Assembly: GCA_021802775.1 (NCBI GenBank)
Contig: JAJZRJ010000017.1
Location: forward strand, 1-53,682
DNA length: 53,682 bases
DNA from: Deltaproteobacteria bacterium
GTDB lineage: Bacteria; Desulfobacterota; Desulfobulbia; Desulfobulbales; Desulfurivibrionaceae
Direction of reading: 5' to 3'
How positions within the stretch are numbered: position 1 is the stretch's first letter; each line of letters starts with the position of its first letter. Position numbers and translations under genes: made by a program. Positions 1-9,177 of this stretch are shown piece after piece. Under the pieces are notes generated by a model, which searched no databases, had not been told where the DNA came from, and worked only from the letters and a program-made list of their open reading frames with translations.

Positions 1-88
1 GGCCCGAAAGGGCCAAGAAATTCGCGAGGTTGGCCAAAGCGCCTTTGGCCAACCGACAGTTGAAAAAGCCAGGGATGGTTTTTTCAAC
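1..88 (+). repeat. Structured repeat copy R0, cut by the window edge
   Basis: This gap carries three hairpins in a row: GGCCC/GGGCC with loop gaaa (1-14), a perfect 12-bp stem GGTTGGCCAAAG/CTTTGGCCAACC with a 3-nt loop (28-54), and an end palindrome GTTGAAAAA...TTTTTTCAAC (59-88). The end palindrome and hairpin order match copies at 1827-1966 and 19768-19927. It stops about 13 bases before the ribosome site of the TauE/SafE gene. The left end probably lies outside the window. The repeat assignment is my own comparison. Confidence 0.7.
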
Positions 89-112
89 GGACTGTTAAAA
101 GGAGGAAAGGCA

Positions 113-1033
113 ATGTACATGTATCTTCCAATTGCCCTTACCAGCGTGAACTATCTGCTGGTGGTGGGCTTGGGACTGGCGGTCGGACTCTTGTCCGGCC
201 TCTTCGGCGTGGGGGGTGGCTTTCTCATGACCCCGCTTCTGATGATGATCGGCATCCCGCCGACCATTGCGGCGGCCACCGACGCGAATCAGATTGTCGC
301 GGCCTCGGCCTCCGGCACCTTTTCCCACTGGCGGCTCGGCAACGTCGATGTCAAGATGGGTATCTATCTGCTCATCGGCGGTTTCGTTGGCGGGGCGGCG
401 GGCGTTCAGGTCATCAAGGCGCTGCGCGCTGCCGGCGGCGCCGACTTCCTCATCAAGATGACCTACGTGGTCATGCTGGGCGTGGTCGGTACCTTCATGT
501 TCTTCGAGAGCCTGCATGCGTTGCGGAAAAACAAGCAGGGCGCGGCCAAGGCGGCACCCAAGAGGGAAAAGAAGGGGGGGGTCTTCGCCGCCCTGCCCAT
601 GCAGACCTATTTCGAGAAATCAGGCGTCACCCATTCCGCCCTGGTCCCGCTCTTTCTCGGAACCATCGTCGGCGTGCTTGCCGCGATCATGGGCGTGGGC
701 GGTGGCTTTCTCATGGTGCCGGTCATGATCTACATGCTGCGCATGCCCATGCACGTCGTGGTGGGCACCAGCCTTTTCCAGATCCTCTTTACCTGCATCG
801 AGGTCACCTTCCTGCAGGCGTATTCCAACCACACCGTGGATTTCTTCCTGGCCATTCTGCTCCTCCTGGGCTCCGTCTTCGGCGCCCAGATCGGCACCGT
901 GCTCGGCAAGAAGCTGCACGGCGACCAATTGAAGATTCTGCTCGCCATCATCGTTTTGGCGGTAACCGTAAAGATTGTCCTGGAACTGGTTATGGAGCCT
1001 TCCATCCTTCTTTCCTATGCGGGAGGTCACTAA
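113..1033 (+). CDS. TauE/SafE family membrane permease (probable anion or sulfite exporter)
   Basis: A 306-aa polytopic inner-membrane protein of the TauE/SafE family, whose members are linked to export of sulfite, sulfoacetate or other organosulfur anions. The two-fold internal repeat is visible: GLFGVGGGFLMTPLL near residue 32 and IMGVGGGFLMVPVMI near residue 192, each starting a half with about four membrane helices. A charged cytosolic loop rich in Lys/Arg (about 135-160) joins the halves. AAAAGGAGGAAAGGCA before the ATG supports this start. The stop is 1 nt from the start of the next gene, a TIGR02186-like protein that commonly accompanies this permease, so the two are probably one unit. 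The substrate cannot be read from sequence; sulfite would suit a sulfur-metabolising organism. Confidence 0.9.
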   Translation: MYMYLPIALTSVNYLLVVGLGLAVGLLSGLFGVGGGFLMTPLLMMIGIPPTIAAATDANQIVAASASGTFSHWRLGNVDVKMGIYLLIGGFVGGAAGVQVIKALRAAGGADFLIKMTYVVMLGVVGTFMFFESLHALRKNKQGAAKAAPKREKKGGVFAALPMQTYFEKSGVTHSALVPLFLGTIVGVLAAIMGVGGGFLMVPVMIYMLRMPMHVVVGTSLFQILFTCIEVTFLQAYSNHTVDFFLAILLLLGSVFGAQIGTVLGKKLHGDQLKILLAIIVLAVTVKIVLELVMEPSILLSYAGGH

Positions 1034-1034
1034 G

Positions 1035-1826
1035 ATGAAACGTACCCTGATGACGGGAATGAAACAGTGGGCAGCCATGGCAGCCGCTGCGGTGGCGATG
1101 GTCTCCGTGCCGGTGGCGGCCCGGGCCCTCACCTGTGAAGTAACTCCGGCCAAGGTGCCCATCACGTTGTCATACCATGGCGCCAAGCTGACCATCACCG
1201 GGCAAAGCGCCCCCAACGACGAGCTGGTGCTGAAGGTCTCGACCCCGCCGACCGATACCGAGATGAAGTACCAGGGCAAGGCTGGCGGTCTCTTCTGGAT
1301 GAAGAAGGGCAGCATGGAGTTCAAGGGCGTGCCGGTGGTGTATCTGGTAAACAGCACGGCCAGGCTGGACCTGATCCTTGGCGAGGCCGAGCGCCAGCAG
1401 CATCAGCTCGGTTACGACGCCATGGCGAAGGATGTCACGGTGGCGGACGGCAAGGGCCAGCCCGTGGAGCGGAAATGGTTCGAGGAGTTTATCCGCTTCA
1501 AGGAAAAGGAGATGGTGTATAGTATTCAGGAAGGGACCATCACCAGGAAGCAAGGCGAAAAAGGCAATGCCTTCGAAGTCGTGGTCGATTGGCCCTATCA
1601 GGCGCCGCCCGGAGTCTACAATGTCGAGGTGATGGCCGTGAACGCCGGCCGGGTTGTGGACAAAGCGGCGACCACCTTTGAGGTGGAGCGGGTCGGTATC
1701 ACCGCCGCCTTATCCAAAATGGCGGTTGATCAAGCAGCGCTCTATGGGATCATGGCCGTCGTGATCGCCATGATGGCCGGCTTTGCGGTGGGGGCCATCT
1801 TCAAGAAAGGTGGCGGCAGCCACTAA
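1035..1826 (+). CDS. TIGR02186-like membrane-anchored periplasmic protein
   Basis: A 263-aa protein with an N-terminal signal peptide (hydrophobic 12-27, cut site near ARA-LTCE), a beta-rich extracytoplasmic body and one C-terminal membrane helix (about 232-255) followed by a short Lys/Gly tail. It matches the layout of the TIGR02186 family, often encoded beside TauE/SafE permeases. Its role is unknown; it may be a periplasmic accessory of the exporter. The chosen ATG follows GGAGGTCACTAAG, with the ribosome site inside the permease's last codons. A longer in-frame reading from 975 would overlap the permease by 59 bases and is unlikely. Confidence 0.8.
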   Translation: MKRTLMTGMKQWAAMAAAAVAMVSVPVAARALTCEVTPAKVPITLSYHGAKLTITGQSAPNDELVLKVSTPPTDTEMKYQGKAGGLFWMKKGSMEFKGVPVVYLVNSTARLDLILGEAERQQHQLGYDAMAKDVTVADGKGQPVERKWFEEFIRFKEKEMVYSIQEGTITRKQGEKGNAFEVVVDWPYQAPPGVYNVEVMAVNAGRVVDKAATTFEVERVGITAALSKMAVDQAALYGIMAVVIAMMAGFAVGAIFKKGGGSH

Positions 1827-1966
1827 CAGGATGTTGCAAAACCCAGCCGTAGCTTTTTCAACTTACGGCATCGCGGAAGTGAATTCCGCCGCGATGCCTC
1901 ACACTACCGGCGATCCGCCCATGGATCGGACGCAGGCTGCCGAAAAACAAGTTTTTCAACAGCCGG
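1827..1966 (-). repeat. Structured repeat copy R1 (minus orientation)
   Basis: It starts right after the stop codon at 1826. Read on the minus strand it begins GTTGAAAAACTTGTTTTTC, continues GGCAGCCTGCGTCCG, and ends with a GTTGAAAAAG...GTTTTGCAAC palindrome and CATCCTG. Copy R2 (19768-19927) has nearly the same ends. Inside are stems CGATCC/GGATCG and GGCATCGCGG/CCGCGATGCC; the latter encloses a GGAATTCACTT loop also seen, one base shorter, in R2 on a different stem. No reading frame is convincing. The rest of the gap to 2103 shows nothing clear. Confidence 0.75.
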
Positions 1967-2103
1967 CCAAGGCCTTGCCGATCTGTTTCCTGGTGCATGG
2001 CATGCAGGCTTGGAGCGTTTCCGGGCCGGCATGCCTTTTTCATGAACCGGTCCGGCGCCGGATCGGTCTCTCCCGCAGGCTGTTCGGGCAGCCAAGGTAG
2101 CAT

Positions 2104-4716
2104 ATGGCGGTGGTCGATGCCCTCAAAAAGTTTTCTCCCCTTGGCTGGCCCTGGAGCAGGGGGAGAGCCAAGTCTTGCCGCCCTTTCTCCCTGATTTTCT
2201 CCCAATTTCGCACCGTACTCGGGGCCAATAATCGCGCCCTCGAACTGATGGCCGATATGGGCGAGAAGCTGAGCGGCGATTATCTCTTCGACCAGCGTTA
2301 TGTGGACAGCACGGTTGAGGAACTGCTCCGCGCCATGCAGGATGCGGTGGCCGCCCTTAATGCCCTGACCGAAGAGCGCTGGGTTAGCCTGGCCCCGATT
2401 CTGGCCGGCCTTGAGGAGCGAGTCCGGGCGATTGTCACCGGCCGGGATGACCGGGAAGGCCCGGCACTGCTCTGGCTGGCGGAGATCAAATCGCATCATT
2501 GGCCGCTCATCGGCGGGAAGGCGGCGCATATCTCGGAGTTGCTCCAACACCCGCAGGTGCGGGTGCCGGAGGGCTTTGTCATCACCACCCGTTCATTCCA
2601 TGACCTGCTCGACGCCAACCCCGGCCTGCGGGCGAAATTCGGCCGTTTTGAACAACTGCTGGCCGCCGACAAGGTCGATGAAGACGAACTGGAGGCATTG
2701 CGTGCCGACCTGGAGGCCCGGGTGCAGAAAGTCCAGCCGCCGCCCGGCCTGCTTGACGGCCTGGTCGCGATGGTGGCCCGTCTCAATGCTGTAGCGGCCG
2801 GAGCCCCGCTCTTCCTTGCGGTCCGCAGCAGCGCACAGGAAGAGGATCTTGATTTTTCCTTTGCCGGCCAGTTCCATTCGGTCCTCCAGGTGCCTGCGCA
2901 GCCGGCGGCGATATTTGAGGCATATTGCCAGGTGGTGGCGAGCCTCTTCGGGGCCAAGGCGGTGCGCTACCGCCGTCAAGTTTTCCCCGAGGGGGGTACG
3001 CTCTCCATTGCTGCCTGCTGCCAGCGCATGATCAATGCCAAGGCCAGCGGCATCATCTATACCGACGACCCCATGGCGCCGGGCACCAGGAACATGCTGG
3101 TGGTGGGCGCCTTTGGCCAGGGGCAGGCGGTGGTGGAAGGCCAGCTGCCCACCGACTTTTTCCGTCTCGCCAAGGGCGAGCCGCCGCAACTCATTGACGC
3201 TACCATTGCTCGCAAGGAGGTGGCGCTGATGGCCAATGCCGGCAGCAATGGCGGGTTGACGACCATACCGGTGGCGGCGGCGCAGGCGCAGGAGCCATGC
3301 CTGGCCGAGGCAAAGCTGTTGGAATTGGCCGGAACCGCCGGCCACCTCGAAATCTTGTTCAAGCGGCCGCAGGATATCGAATGGACGGTGGATGCCGCCG
3401 ATACCCTCTATATCCTGCAGGCCCGGCCCTTGTTGTTGAACGAGCCGCAACAGGAACGCAAACCGTTGTCGGAAAAACTCGCCGGCTATGCGCTCATCGC
3501 CGTGGATCAGGGCCGCGTTGCCCAGCAGGGCATCGGCGCTGGCCCGGTCTGCCTGGTCGAGACCCTGGCCGATCTCAAGACCTTTCCGGCGGGCGCGGTG
3601 CTGGTCAGTCACCGCGATTCCTCCCAGTTTGTCCAGGTCATGCAGCAGGCCGCGGCCATTGTCACCGAGGTGGGCACCCCGGCCAGCCACATGGCCACCC
3701 TCTGCCGGGAATTCCGGGTGCCGTGCCTGGTCGGGGTGCCGGAGATTTTCGGCAAGGTCACGGACGGGGAGGAGATCACCGTCGACGCCGATGATCGCCG
3801 CATTTACCGGGGCCGGGTGGTGGAACTTCTCACCTACCAGGCAGCCACCGCCATGAACGTGCAGATGGCGCCGGAGTTCCGGATGTTGCGCCGCATTCTG
3901 CGCAACGTTTCCCGGCTCCATCTGGTGGACCCGTTGATGCAGGATTTCCGGCCGGAAGGCTGCCAGACCTTCCACGACATGCTGCGTTTCATTCACGAAA
4001 CCGCGGTGCTCACCCTGGTGGATATCGGCCGGGACGAGGAGTGCATGCCCGGCGGCAAGCTGGCCCGCCGCCTGGAGCTGCCGATCCCGGCCGGCATCGT
4101 TGCTATCGATATCGGCGGCGGGATCGCGGACGACGCCCCACCCGACGCTGTGCCCTTTACGGCCATTCGTTCCCTGCCGTTTCGGGCCATTTTGCAGGGG
4201 ATGCTCTTTCCCGAGGTCTGGCACCGGGCCGCGATGCCGGTGAGCTTCCAGGACATGATGCACAGCATGCTGACCGCCCCGCAGGACGCCCTGTCCGGAC
4301 AATATACCGGCCACAATATTGCCATCATCAGCGATACCTATGTTAATCTTTGTTTCCGTTTCGGGTATCATTTCAACATTATCGATGCTTTCTGCCATGA
4401 CGTGGAGAGGGACAACCACATCTATTTCCGTTTCCTGGGCGGCGCCACCGACATCGCCAAACGGTCGCGGCGGGCGACCCTCATCGCCACGATCTTGGAG
4501 GCCTTCGATTTCAGCGTGCGCACCCGGGGGGATCTGGTCATCGCCCGGACCAGCAACCTGGTGCAGAGCGAGATGGAGCGCAGCCTCGATATCCTGGGGC
4601 GGTTGGTCGGCTTTACCCGGCAACTCGATGTGCAGATGACCGACGATGCTGCGGTGGAACGGTACGCCGAGGCCTTTCTCATGGGGGACTATGGCATCGT
4701 CGCCCGCGACATGTAA
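2104..4716 (+). CDS. PEP-synthase-like ATP-grasp/phosphohistidine protein 1 (no PEP barrel)
   Basis: 870 aa. Domains in order: an N-terminal helical segment (about 35-130); a PEP synthase/PPDK-type ATP-grasp domain with IGGKAAHISEL near 136, VRSSAQEEDLDFSFAGQ near 240 and DIEWTVD...LQARP near 424-445; and a swivelling phosphohistidine domain with VTEVGTPASH ending in probable catalytic His529. The usual C-terminal PEP/pyruvate TIM barrel is missing. Instead there is a region of about 280 residues, shared with the proteins at 6643 and 9174, with motifs CQTFHDMLRFIHE, GYHFNIIDAF, IYFRFLGG and GFTRQLDVQM. Known enzymes of this type move phosphate from ATP to His and then to a substrate; the acceptor here is unknown. 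An orphan receiver gene follows after 25 nt, so it probably heads the operon. Confidence 0.85.
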   Translation: MAVVDALKKFSPLGWPWSRGRAKSCRPFSLIFSQFRTVLGANNRALELMADMGEKLSGDYLFDQRYVDSTVEELLRAMQDAVAALNALTEERWVSLAPILAGLEERVRAIVTGRDDREGPALLWLAEIKSHHWPLIGGKAAHISELLQHPQVRVPEGFVITTRSFHDLLDANPGLRAKFGRFEQLLAADKVDEDELEALRADLEARVQKVQPPPGLLDGLVAMVARLNAVAAGAPLFLAVRSSAQEEDLDFSFAGQFHSVLQVPAQPAAIFEAYCQVVASLFGAKAVRYRRQVFPEGGTLSIAACCQRMINAKASGIIYTDDPMAPGTRNMLVVGAFGQGQAVVEGQLPTDFFRLAKGEPPQLIDATIARKEVALMANAGSNGGLTTIPVAAAQAQEPCLAEAKLLELAGTAGHLEILFKRPQDIEWTVDAADTLYILQARPLLLNEPQQERKPLSEKLAGYALIAVDQGRVAQQGIGAGPVCLVETLADLKTFPAGAVLVSHRDSSQFVQVMQQAAAIVTEVGTPASHMATLCREFRVPCLVGVPEIFGKVTDGEEITVDADDRRIYRGRVVELLTYQAATAMNVQMAPEFRMLRRILRNVSRLHLVDPLMQDFRPEGCQTFHDMLRFIHETAVLTLVDIGRDEECMPGGKLARRLELPIPAGIVAIDIGGGIADDAPPDAVPFTAIRSLPFRAILQGMLFPEVWHRAAMPVSFQDMMHSMLTAPQDALSGQYTGHNIAIISDTYVNLCFRFGYHFNIIDAFCHDVERDNHIYFRFLGGATDIAKRSRRATLIATILEAFDFSVRTRGDLVIARTSNLVQSEMERSLDILGRLVGFTRQLDVQMTDDAAVERYAEAFLMGDYGIVARDM

Positions 4717-4741
4717 CGGCGGCAACGCAGGAGGAATAAAA

Positions 4742-5128
4742 ATGAGCGAAAAGATGAAACGGCTGCTGGTGGTCGATGACGAGCCGATTGTGGGCAAAAG
4801 GCTCCAGCAGATGTTCAGCAAGATCGGCTTCGAAATCGAGACCTACACCGAGCCCTCGGCGGCGATGGCGGCGATGGCGGCCAGGCCCTTCGATCTCGTG
4901 GTGACTGATCTCAAGATGGAGGGCATGGACGGCCTGGAGGTACTCCGGCAGGCCCGGGCGATGAACCCGGCCGTACGGGTGATTATCATCACCGGCTATG
5001 CCTCGCCGGATACTGCCGAACTGGCCCAGCAGCAAGGGGTCTTCGCCTTTCTCGCCAAGCCCTTCCGGCTCGACGAACTGAAGCAGGTCATCTTCCGCGC
5101 TCTGGCAGAGTTGGACGCGGGCAACTGA
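4742..5128 (+). CDS. Single-domain response regulator (receiver only)
   Basis: 128 aa, a lone receiver. The acidic pair in LLVVDDEP, the phosphoacceptor in VVTDLKMEGMDG (Asp56), the Thr in IIITGYAS and the Lys in FLAKPFR are all present. There is no output domain, so it probably signals by protein contact or relays phosphate. AGGAGGAATAAAA precedes the ATG; an earlier in-frame start at 4646 would overlap the upstream gene. The kinase gene begins 14 nt downstream and is the obvious partner, though the nearby PEP-synthase-like proteins could also be targets. Confidence 0.92.
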   Translation: MSEKMKRLLVVDDEPIVGKRLQQMFSKIGFEIETYTEPSAAMAAMAARPFDLVVTDLKMEGMDGLEVLRQARAMNPAVRVIIITGYASPDTAELAQQQGVFAFLAKPFRLDELKQVIFRALAELDAGN

Positions 5129-5142
5129 GCAGGGAGGCTGCG

Positions 5143-6642
5143 ATGCGCACCGATCTTTTCCATTCGTCCCCGCCGCCTGAATTCGTTGCCCCGAGCGGGC
5201 AGGAGGGCCTGTGCCCTTACAACGTCATGCTGCCCCGTTCCATCGGGGGTAAGCTGCTCTTCTCCTTTGTGGTGGTGGCGCTGCTGGCCATTGTGGCGAT
5301 CACCATCGCCATCTACGCCATGTGGCGGATCGAGGACAAGGTGGGGATCATCGAGTCGTTCTATGAACTCAACCAGAACGTCCTGGAGGTGCGGCGTTAC
5401 GAGAAGAACTACCTTCTCTACAACAACCAGGAGGACCTGATGAGCGCCCTCGGTTATCTCGACCAGGTCCGGGCCACCATTGCCACCCTGAAAAAAGCGC
5501 TGCCGCAAGAGGAGGGCGAGCTGCAGACCTTCTCCGTGGAGGAACTGGAACGTTACGAAGATATCTTCCGGCAACTGCTCAATACGCAACTGCCGGAACG
5601 GCGGAAACGGCTGCTGGAAAGTAGCCTGCGGCGCCATGGCCAGGAGATCACCACCCATATCTTTGATCTGGATACCGAGGCCCGATTCCAGGTCGAGCAG
5701 GAGGTGGCCAATTACCAGAAGACCGGCGTCTTCATCCTCGGGTTGGCGATCTTGGTGGGCGGCGTGCTGGTCTTTTACCTGATCCGCTGGATCATGCGGC
5801 CGCTGGCGGCCATCCGCGAGGCCGCCGCCCAGATCATGCAGGGCAAGATGAATTCCATTCCCATCAACGAGGACATCGTCTGCTCGGTGGAGGGGCTGGA
5901 GCTGGTCAACTCCCTGAACCGGATGCTCCAGGCGCTCGATGCCAAGCAGGAGCAGCTGGTGCAGTCGGAAAAACTGGCGGCCGTCGGCAAGGTCACCGCC
6001 GGCATCGCCCATGAGATCAACAATCCGCTCAACAACATCTCGCTCACCGCCGAGGTGCTGCTGGAGGATCTGCCCAATCTCGACTGCCACGAGCGGTTCG
6101 ACATGGTGCGCGACATTCTCACCCAGTCGGATCGCGCCCGCAATGTGGTGCATCATCTGCTGGAGTTTTCCCGCACCCGCAAGTCGGAGGTGGTGGAGGT
6201 GCTGGACATGGCCAGGCTGGTGGAGGATTCCATCGTGCTGGTCAAGAATCAATTCCGTCTGGGCGGCATCACCTACCGTTACGATCAGCCGGAGCAGGCG
6301 GCAACGGTGCTGGGCAATGCGAACCAGCTCCAGCAGGTGCTGGTCAATATCATGCTCAATGCAGTGCAGGCCATGACGCCGGGCGGTCAGCTCACGCTGT
6401 CGGTGGAGCGGCAGGGCAAGGAGGTGGTGGTGGCCATCAGCGACACCGGCGCCGGCATCGCTCCCGAACTGGTGCCGCGGATCTTCGACCCCTTTTTCAC
6501 CACCAAGAACGAGGGCACCGGTCTGGGACTGTCGCTCAGTTACTCCATCGTCAAGGACCATCAGGGCGACATTGAGGTGGGAAGCCAGGAAGGCCGGGGC
6601 ACCACCTTCCGTATCCGGTTGCCGCTGGCGCCGATTGAGTGA
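5143..6642 (+). CDS. Membrane sensor histidine kinase (HK1)
   Basis: 499 aa. A first membrane helix at about 32-55 is followed by a periplasmic helical sensor containing VRRYEKNYLLYNNQ, a second helix (about 193-213), a HAMP-like linker, the H-box GIAHEINNPLNNISL (His290) and an ATPase domain with N-, G1- and G2-type boxes (LVNIMLNAVQAM, DTGAGI, GTGLGLSLSYSI). The EKNYxLY sensor motif also occurs in the second kinase of this run (14545). GGGAGG lies 6 nt before the ATG. The stop codon abuts the next gene with no gap, which indicates translational coupling. The ligand cannot be read from sequence. Confidence 0.92.
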   Translation: MRTDLFHSSPPPEFVAPSGQEGLCPYNVMLPRSIGGKLLFSFVVVALLAIVAITIAIYAMWRIEDKVGIIESFYELNQNVLEVRRYEKNYLLYNNQEDLMSALGYLDQVRATIATLKKALPQEEGELQTFSVEELERYEDIFRQLLNTQLPERRKRLLESSLRRHGQEITTHIFDLDTEARFQVEQEVANYQKTGVFILGLAILVGGVLVFYLIRWIMRPLAAIREAAAQIMQGKMNSIPINEDIVCSVEGLELVNSLNRMLQALDAKQEQLVQSEKLAAVGKVTAGIAHEINNPLNNISLTAEVLLEDLPNLDCHERFDMVRDILTQSDRARNVVHHLLEFSRTRKSEVVEVLDMARLVEDSIVLVKNQFRLGGITYRYDQPEQAATVLGNANQLQQVLVNIMLNAVQAMTPGGQLTLSVERQGKEVVVAISDTGAGIAPELVPRIFDPFFTTKNEGTGLGLSLSYSIVKDHQGDIEVGSQEGRGTTFRIRLPLAPIE

Positions 6643-9177
6643 ATGCCGATGCCCTCCCGTCCCCTGCCAGCACCCACCGGGGAATTTGCCGCCACCTTTC
6701 AGCAGTTCCGCCGGATTCTTGCCCTGAACAATGCGGTGCTCGAAAAGATCGGCCGCATGGAAAGCGCCCTGGCCGGCGAGTATGTCTTTGACCGCAAGTT
6801 CCTCGCCGAAATCGCCGGCGAGACCGGCGAGGTGGTGCGGGAGGTGGTTTATTGCCTCAATCGTCTCACCGGCGATGCCCATCTGGCCCTCTACGACGTC
6901 TACGGGGAAATCGGCGACAAACTGGCGGCCCTGGCCAGCGGCGAGGCCGGCCCCTACGATTGCGCCGCTGTTCTTCCCTATACCATGCTGAACAGCGATT
7001 TTGAGGAGTTGGTGGGCAGCAAGAACGCCACGCTGTGCGAGATTCGCAATCGTTTGCAGTTGCCGGTGCCGGATGGTTTTGCCATCACGGTGGCGGCCTA
7101 CCAGCAATTCATGGCGGAGAACGACCTCTTCGTCCGGATCGACGCCATGGCCGCGGGCGATCTTTCCACGGCGGAGCAGGCGGCCCGGATCGAGGTCCTG
7201 TTCACCACCGCCCGGCTGCCGGAGTCGCTGACCGCGGCGGTGACCGAGGAGTTGCAACGGCTGCGCACCCGCTGCGGAGGCCGTTTTGCTTTAGCAGTCC
7301 GCAGCAGCGGTATCGGTGAGGATGGCGAGACCCGCAGCTTTGCCGGCCAGTTCCGCTCGGTGCTGGCGGTGGCACCGGAGCCTTCCGCCGTGCTGGCGGC
7401 CTATCGGCAGGTTATTGCCTCGCGGTTTTCGGTAGCGGCCTTGGCATATCTCGGCCCGGGCGCCGGCAGCCGGGCCGTACCCATGGCGGTGGCAGTGCAG
7501 CCCCTGATCGCCGGCCATACCGCCGGGGTGACGTACAGCCGCAACCCCATGGACCCGGAACGGCCGGAACTGCTCATCACCGCCGTCCATGGCGCCGGCC
7601 GGGAACTGGTGGCCGGCCGCAAGTCGGCGGATCGTTTCACCGTCAGTCGCATCTGGCCCTTCTCGCTCCTGGAAAGCGAGGTTGCCGCCGAGGCGGCAGC
7701 GGGAAACGACCCGCTCGCCCTGCTGCCCAATGGCCTGCGCCGCGGTTCGGCCACACTGACTCCGGATGCGCTGGCCAAACTGGCGGCCCAGGCGGTGCTG
7801 CTGGAAAAGGCCTTTGGCGAACCACAGGACATCGAGTGGACCATGACGGGCGACGAACCGGTCATCCTGCAAAGCCGGCCTTTTACCCTGCCTGCCAAGC
7901 CACCCCCACCGCCGGCCGAGATCGCTGCCGAACTCGCGGCGGCCCAACCGCTGATGGCCGGTAAAGGCCAGGTGGCTCAACTGGGGATCGCCGCCGGCCG
8001 CGTGGTGATGGTCGATCAGGACACCGTGGCCGAACGATTCCCGGTGGGCGCCATTGCGGTGGCCCGCTTCCCCAGCCCGCGGTTGAGCCCCATCGTCTGG
8101 CGGGCCGCGGCGATCATCACCGACATCGGCGGGCCCACCGGTCATCTTGCCACCATTGCCCGCGAGTACCGTACCCCGGCGCTGTTCGGCACCGGCGAGG
8201 CGACTAAGGTCCTGGCCACCGGCGAGGAGGTGACCGTGGACGTCGAGAACAAAATGGTCTATCGCGGGGTGATCGATGGGCTGGTGCGTCTGCAGGCGGC
8301 GGAGAAGGATTCCTACCGTGCCTCCCCGGAGCTTCGCACCCTGCGGCGGATGCTGCGCTGGGTGGCGCCGATTACCCTGAACGAGCCCGCTTCCCCGGCA
8401 TTCCGGCCGGAGAAGTGCCGCACCTACCATGATATCCTGCGCTTCTGTCATGAAAAGGCGGTGGATGCCCTGATTCATGTGCATGGCGGCCCGGCCAGCC
8501 AGCAGGAGGGTGGCAGTCGTCCGGTCCGGCTGCCGGTGCCGCTCAAGCTGCGGGTGATTGACCTCGGCTCCGGTCTTGCCGCGGGCGCCCCGCCGGAAGG
8601 CGAGTTGACGCTGGCTATGCTGGCAAGCCGGCCGCTGGCCGCGCTCTTCGCCGGATTCCTCCGCGGCGTGGCGAGCGACAACGGCCCGGCCGCCCTCGAT
8701 TTTCGCGATCTGCTGACCAGCCTCGGCCGGCCGCTATCGATGCTGACCAACTGGCCCGCTTATGCCGGCGACAACCTGGCGATCATCGCCGACGACTACT
8801 GCAATCTCTCCCTGCGGCTCGGCTACCACTTCAACGTGGTGGACGTCTACATGTCGCCGGAGCCGGACAACAACTACATCTACTTCCGTTTTGTCGGCGG
8901 CATGGCGAGCGAAGAGAAACGCGAACGCCGGGCGCGGCTCATCGGTGCCATTCTGGCCGGCCTCTATTTCAAGGTGGAGCGCCACGGCGATCTGGTGGTG
9001 GCCAAGGCCAGGAACCTCGATTCGGGGCAGATGGAGCGGGTCCTGACCCGGCTGGGCGAATTGATCAGCTTTACCCGCCAGCTCGACGTGCGGATGCGCG
9101 ATGAAGGCGCCATCGAACAATTCTTTGCGCATTTTCTGGCAGCGGTCAGGGCCGACCAGGCCGGCGCCAGCGGGTGA
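6643..9177 (+). CDS. PEP-synthase-like ATP-grasp/phosphohistidine protein 2 (no PEP barrel)
   Basis: 844 aa, a divergent paralog of the proteins at 2104 and 9174. It has the N-terminal helical segment (FQQFRRILALNN), ATP-grasp motifs VGSKNATL near 124, VRSSGIGEDGETRSFAGQ near 219 and DIEWTMTGDE...LQSRP, and the swivel domain IITDIGGPTGH with probable catalytic His501. The C-terminal domain repeats the family motifs CRTYHDILRFCHEKAV near 592, GYHFNVVDVYM, IYFRFVGG and SFTRQLDVRM. It starts directly at the stop of HK1 and overlaps the third paralog by 4 nt. All ATP and His motifs look intact, so activity is plausible. The phosphate acceptor is unknown, and the missing barrel argues against PEP synthase activity. 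Confidence 0.85.
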   Translation: MPMPSRPLPAPTGEFAATFQQFRRILALNNAVLEKIGRMESALAGEYVFDRKFLAEIAGETGEVVREVVYCLNRLTGDAHLALYDVYGEIGDKLAALASGEAGPYDCAAVLPYTMLNSDFEELVGSKNATLCEIRNRLQLPVPDGFAITVAAYQQFMAENDLFVRIDAMAAGDLSTAEQAARIEVLFTTARLPESLTAAVTEELQRLRTRCGGRFALAVRSSGIGEDGETRSFAGQFRSVLAVAPEPSAVLAAYRQVIASRFSVAALAYLGPGAGSRAVPMAVAVQPLIAGHTAGVTYSRNPMDPERPELLITAVHGAGRELVAGRKSADRFTVSRIWPFSLLESEVAAEAAAGNDPLALLPNGLRRGSATLTPDALAKLAAQAVLLEKAFGEPQDIEWTMTGDEPVILQSRPFTLPAKPPPPPAEIAAELAAAQPLMAGKGQVAQLGIAAGRVVMVDQDTVAERFPVGAIAVARFPSPRLSPIVWRAAAIITDIGGPTGHLATIAREYRTPALFGTGEATKVLATGEEVTVDVENKMVYRGVIDGLVRLQAAEKDSYRASPELRTLRRMLRWVAPITLNEPASPAFRPEKCRTYHDILRFCHEKAVDALIHVHGGPASQQEGGSRPVRLPVPLKLRVIDLGSGLAAGAPPEGELTLAMLASRPLAALFAGFLRGVASDNGPAALDFRDLLTSLGRPLSMLTNWPAYAGDNLAIIADDYCNLSLRLGYHFNVVDVYMSPEPDNNYIYFRFVGGMASEEKRERRARLIGAILAGLYFKVERHGDLVVAKARNLDSGQMERVLTRLGELISFTRQLDVRMRDEGAIEQFFAHFLAAVRADQAGASG

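Noticed and set aside
1827..1966. Remnant of an insertion sequence
   Set aside because: No transposase fragment and no target duplication seen; stacked hairpins fit a non-coding repeat better.
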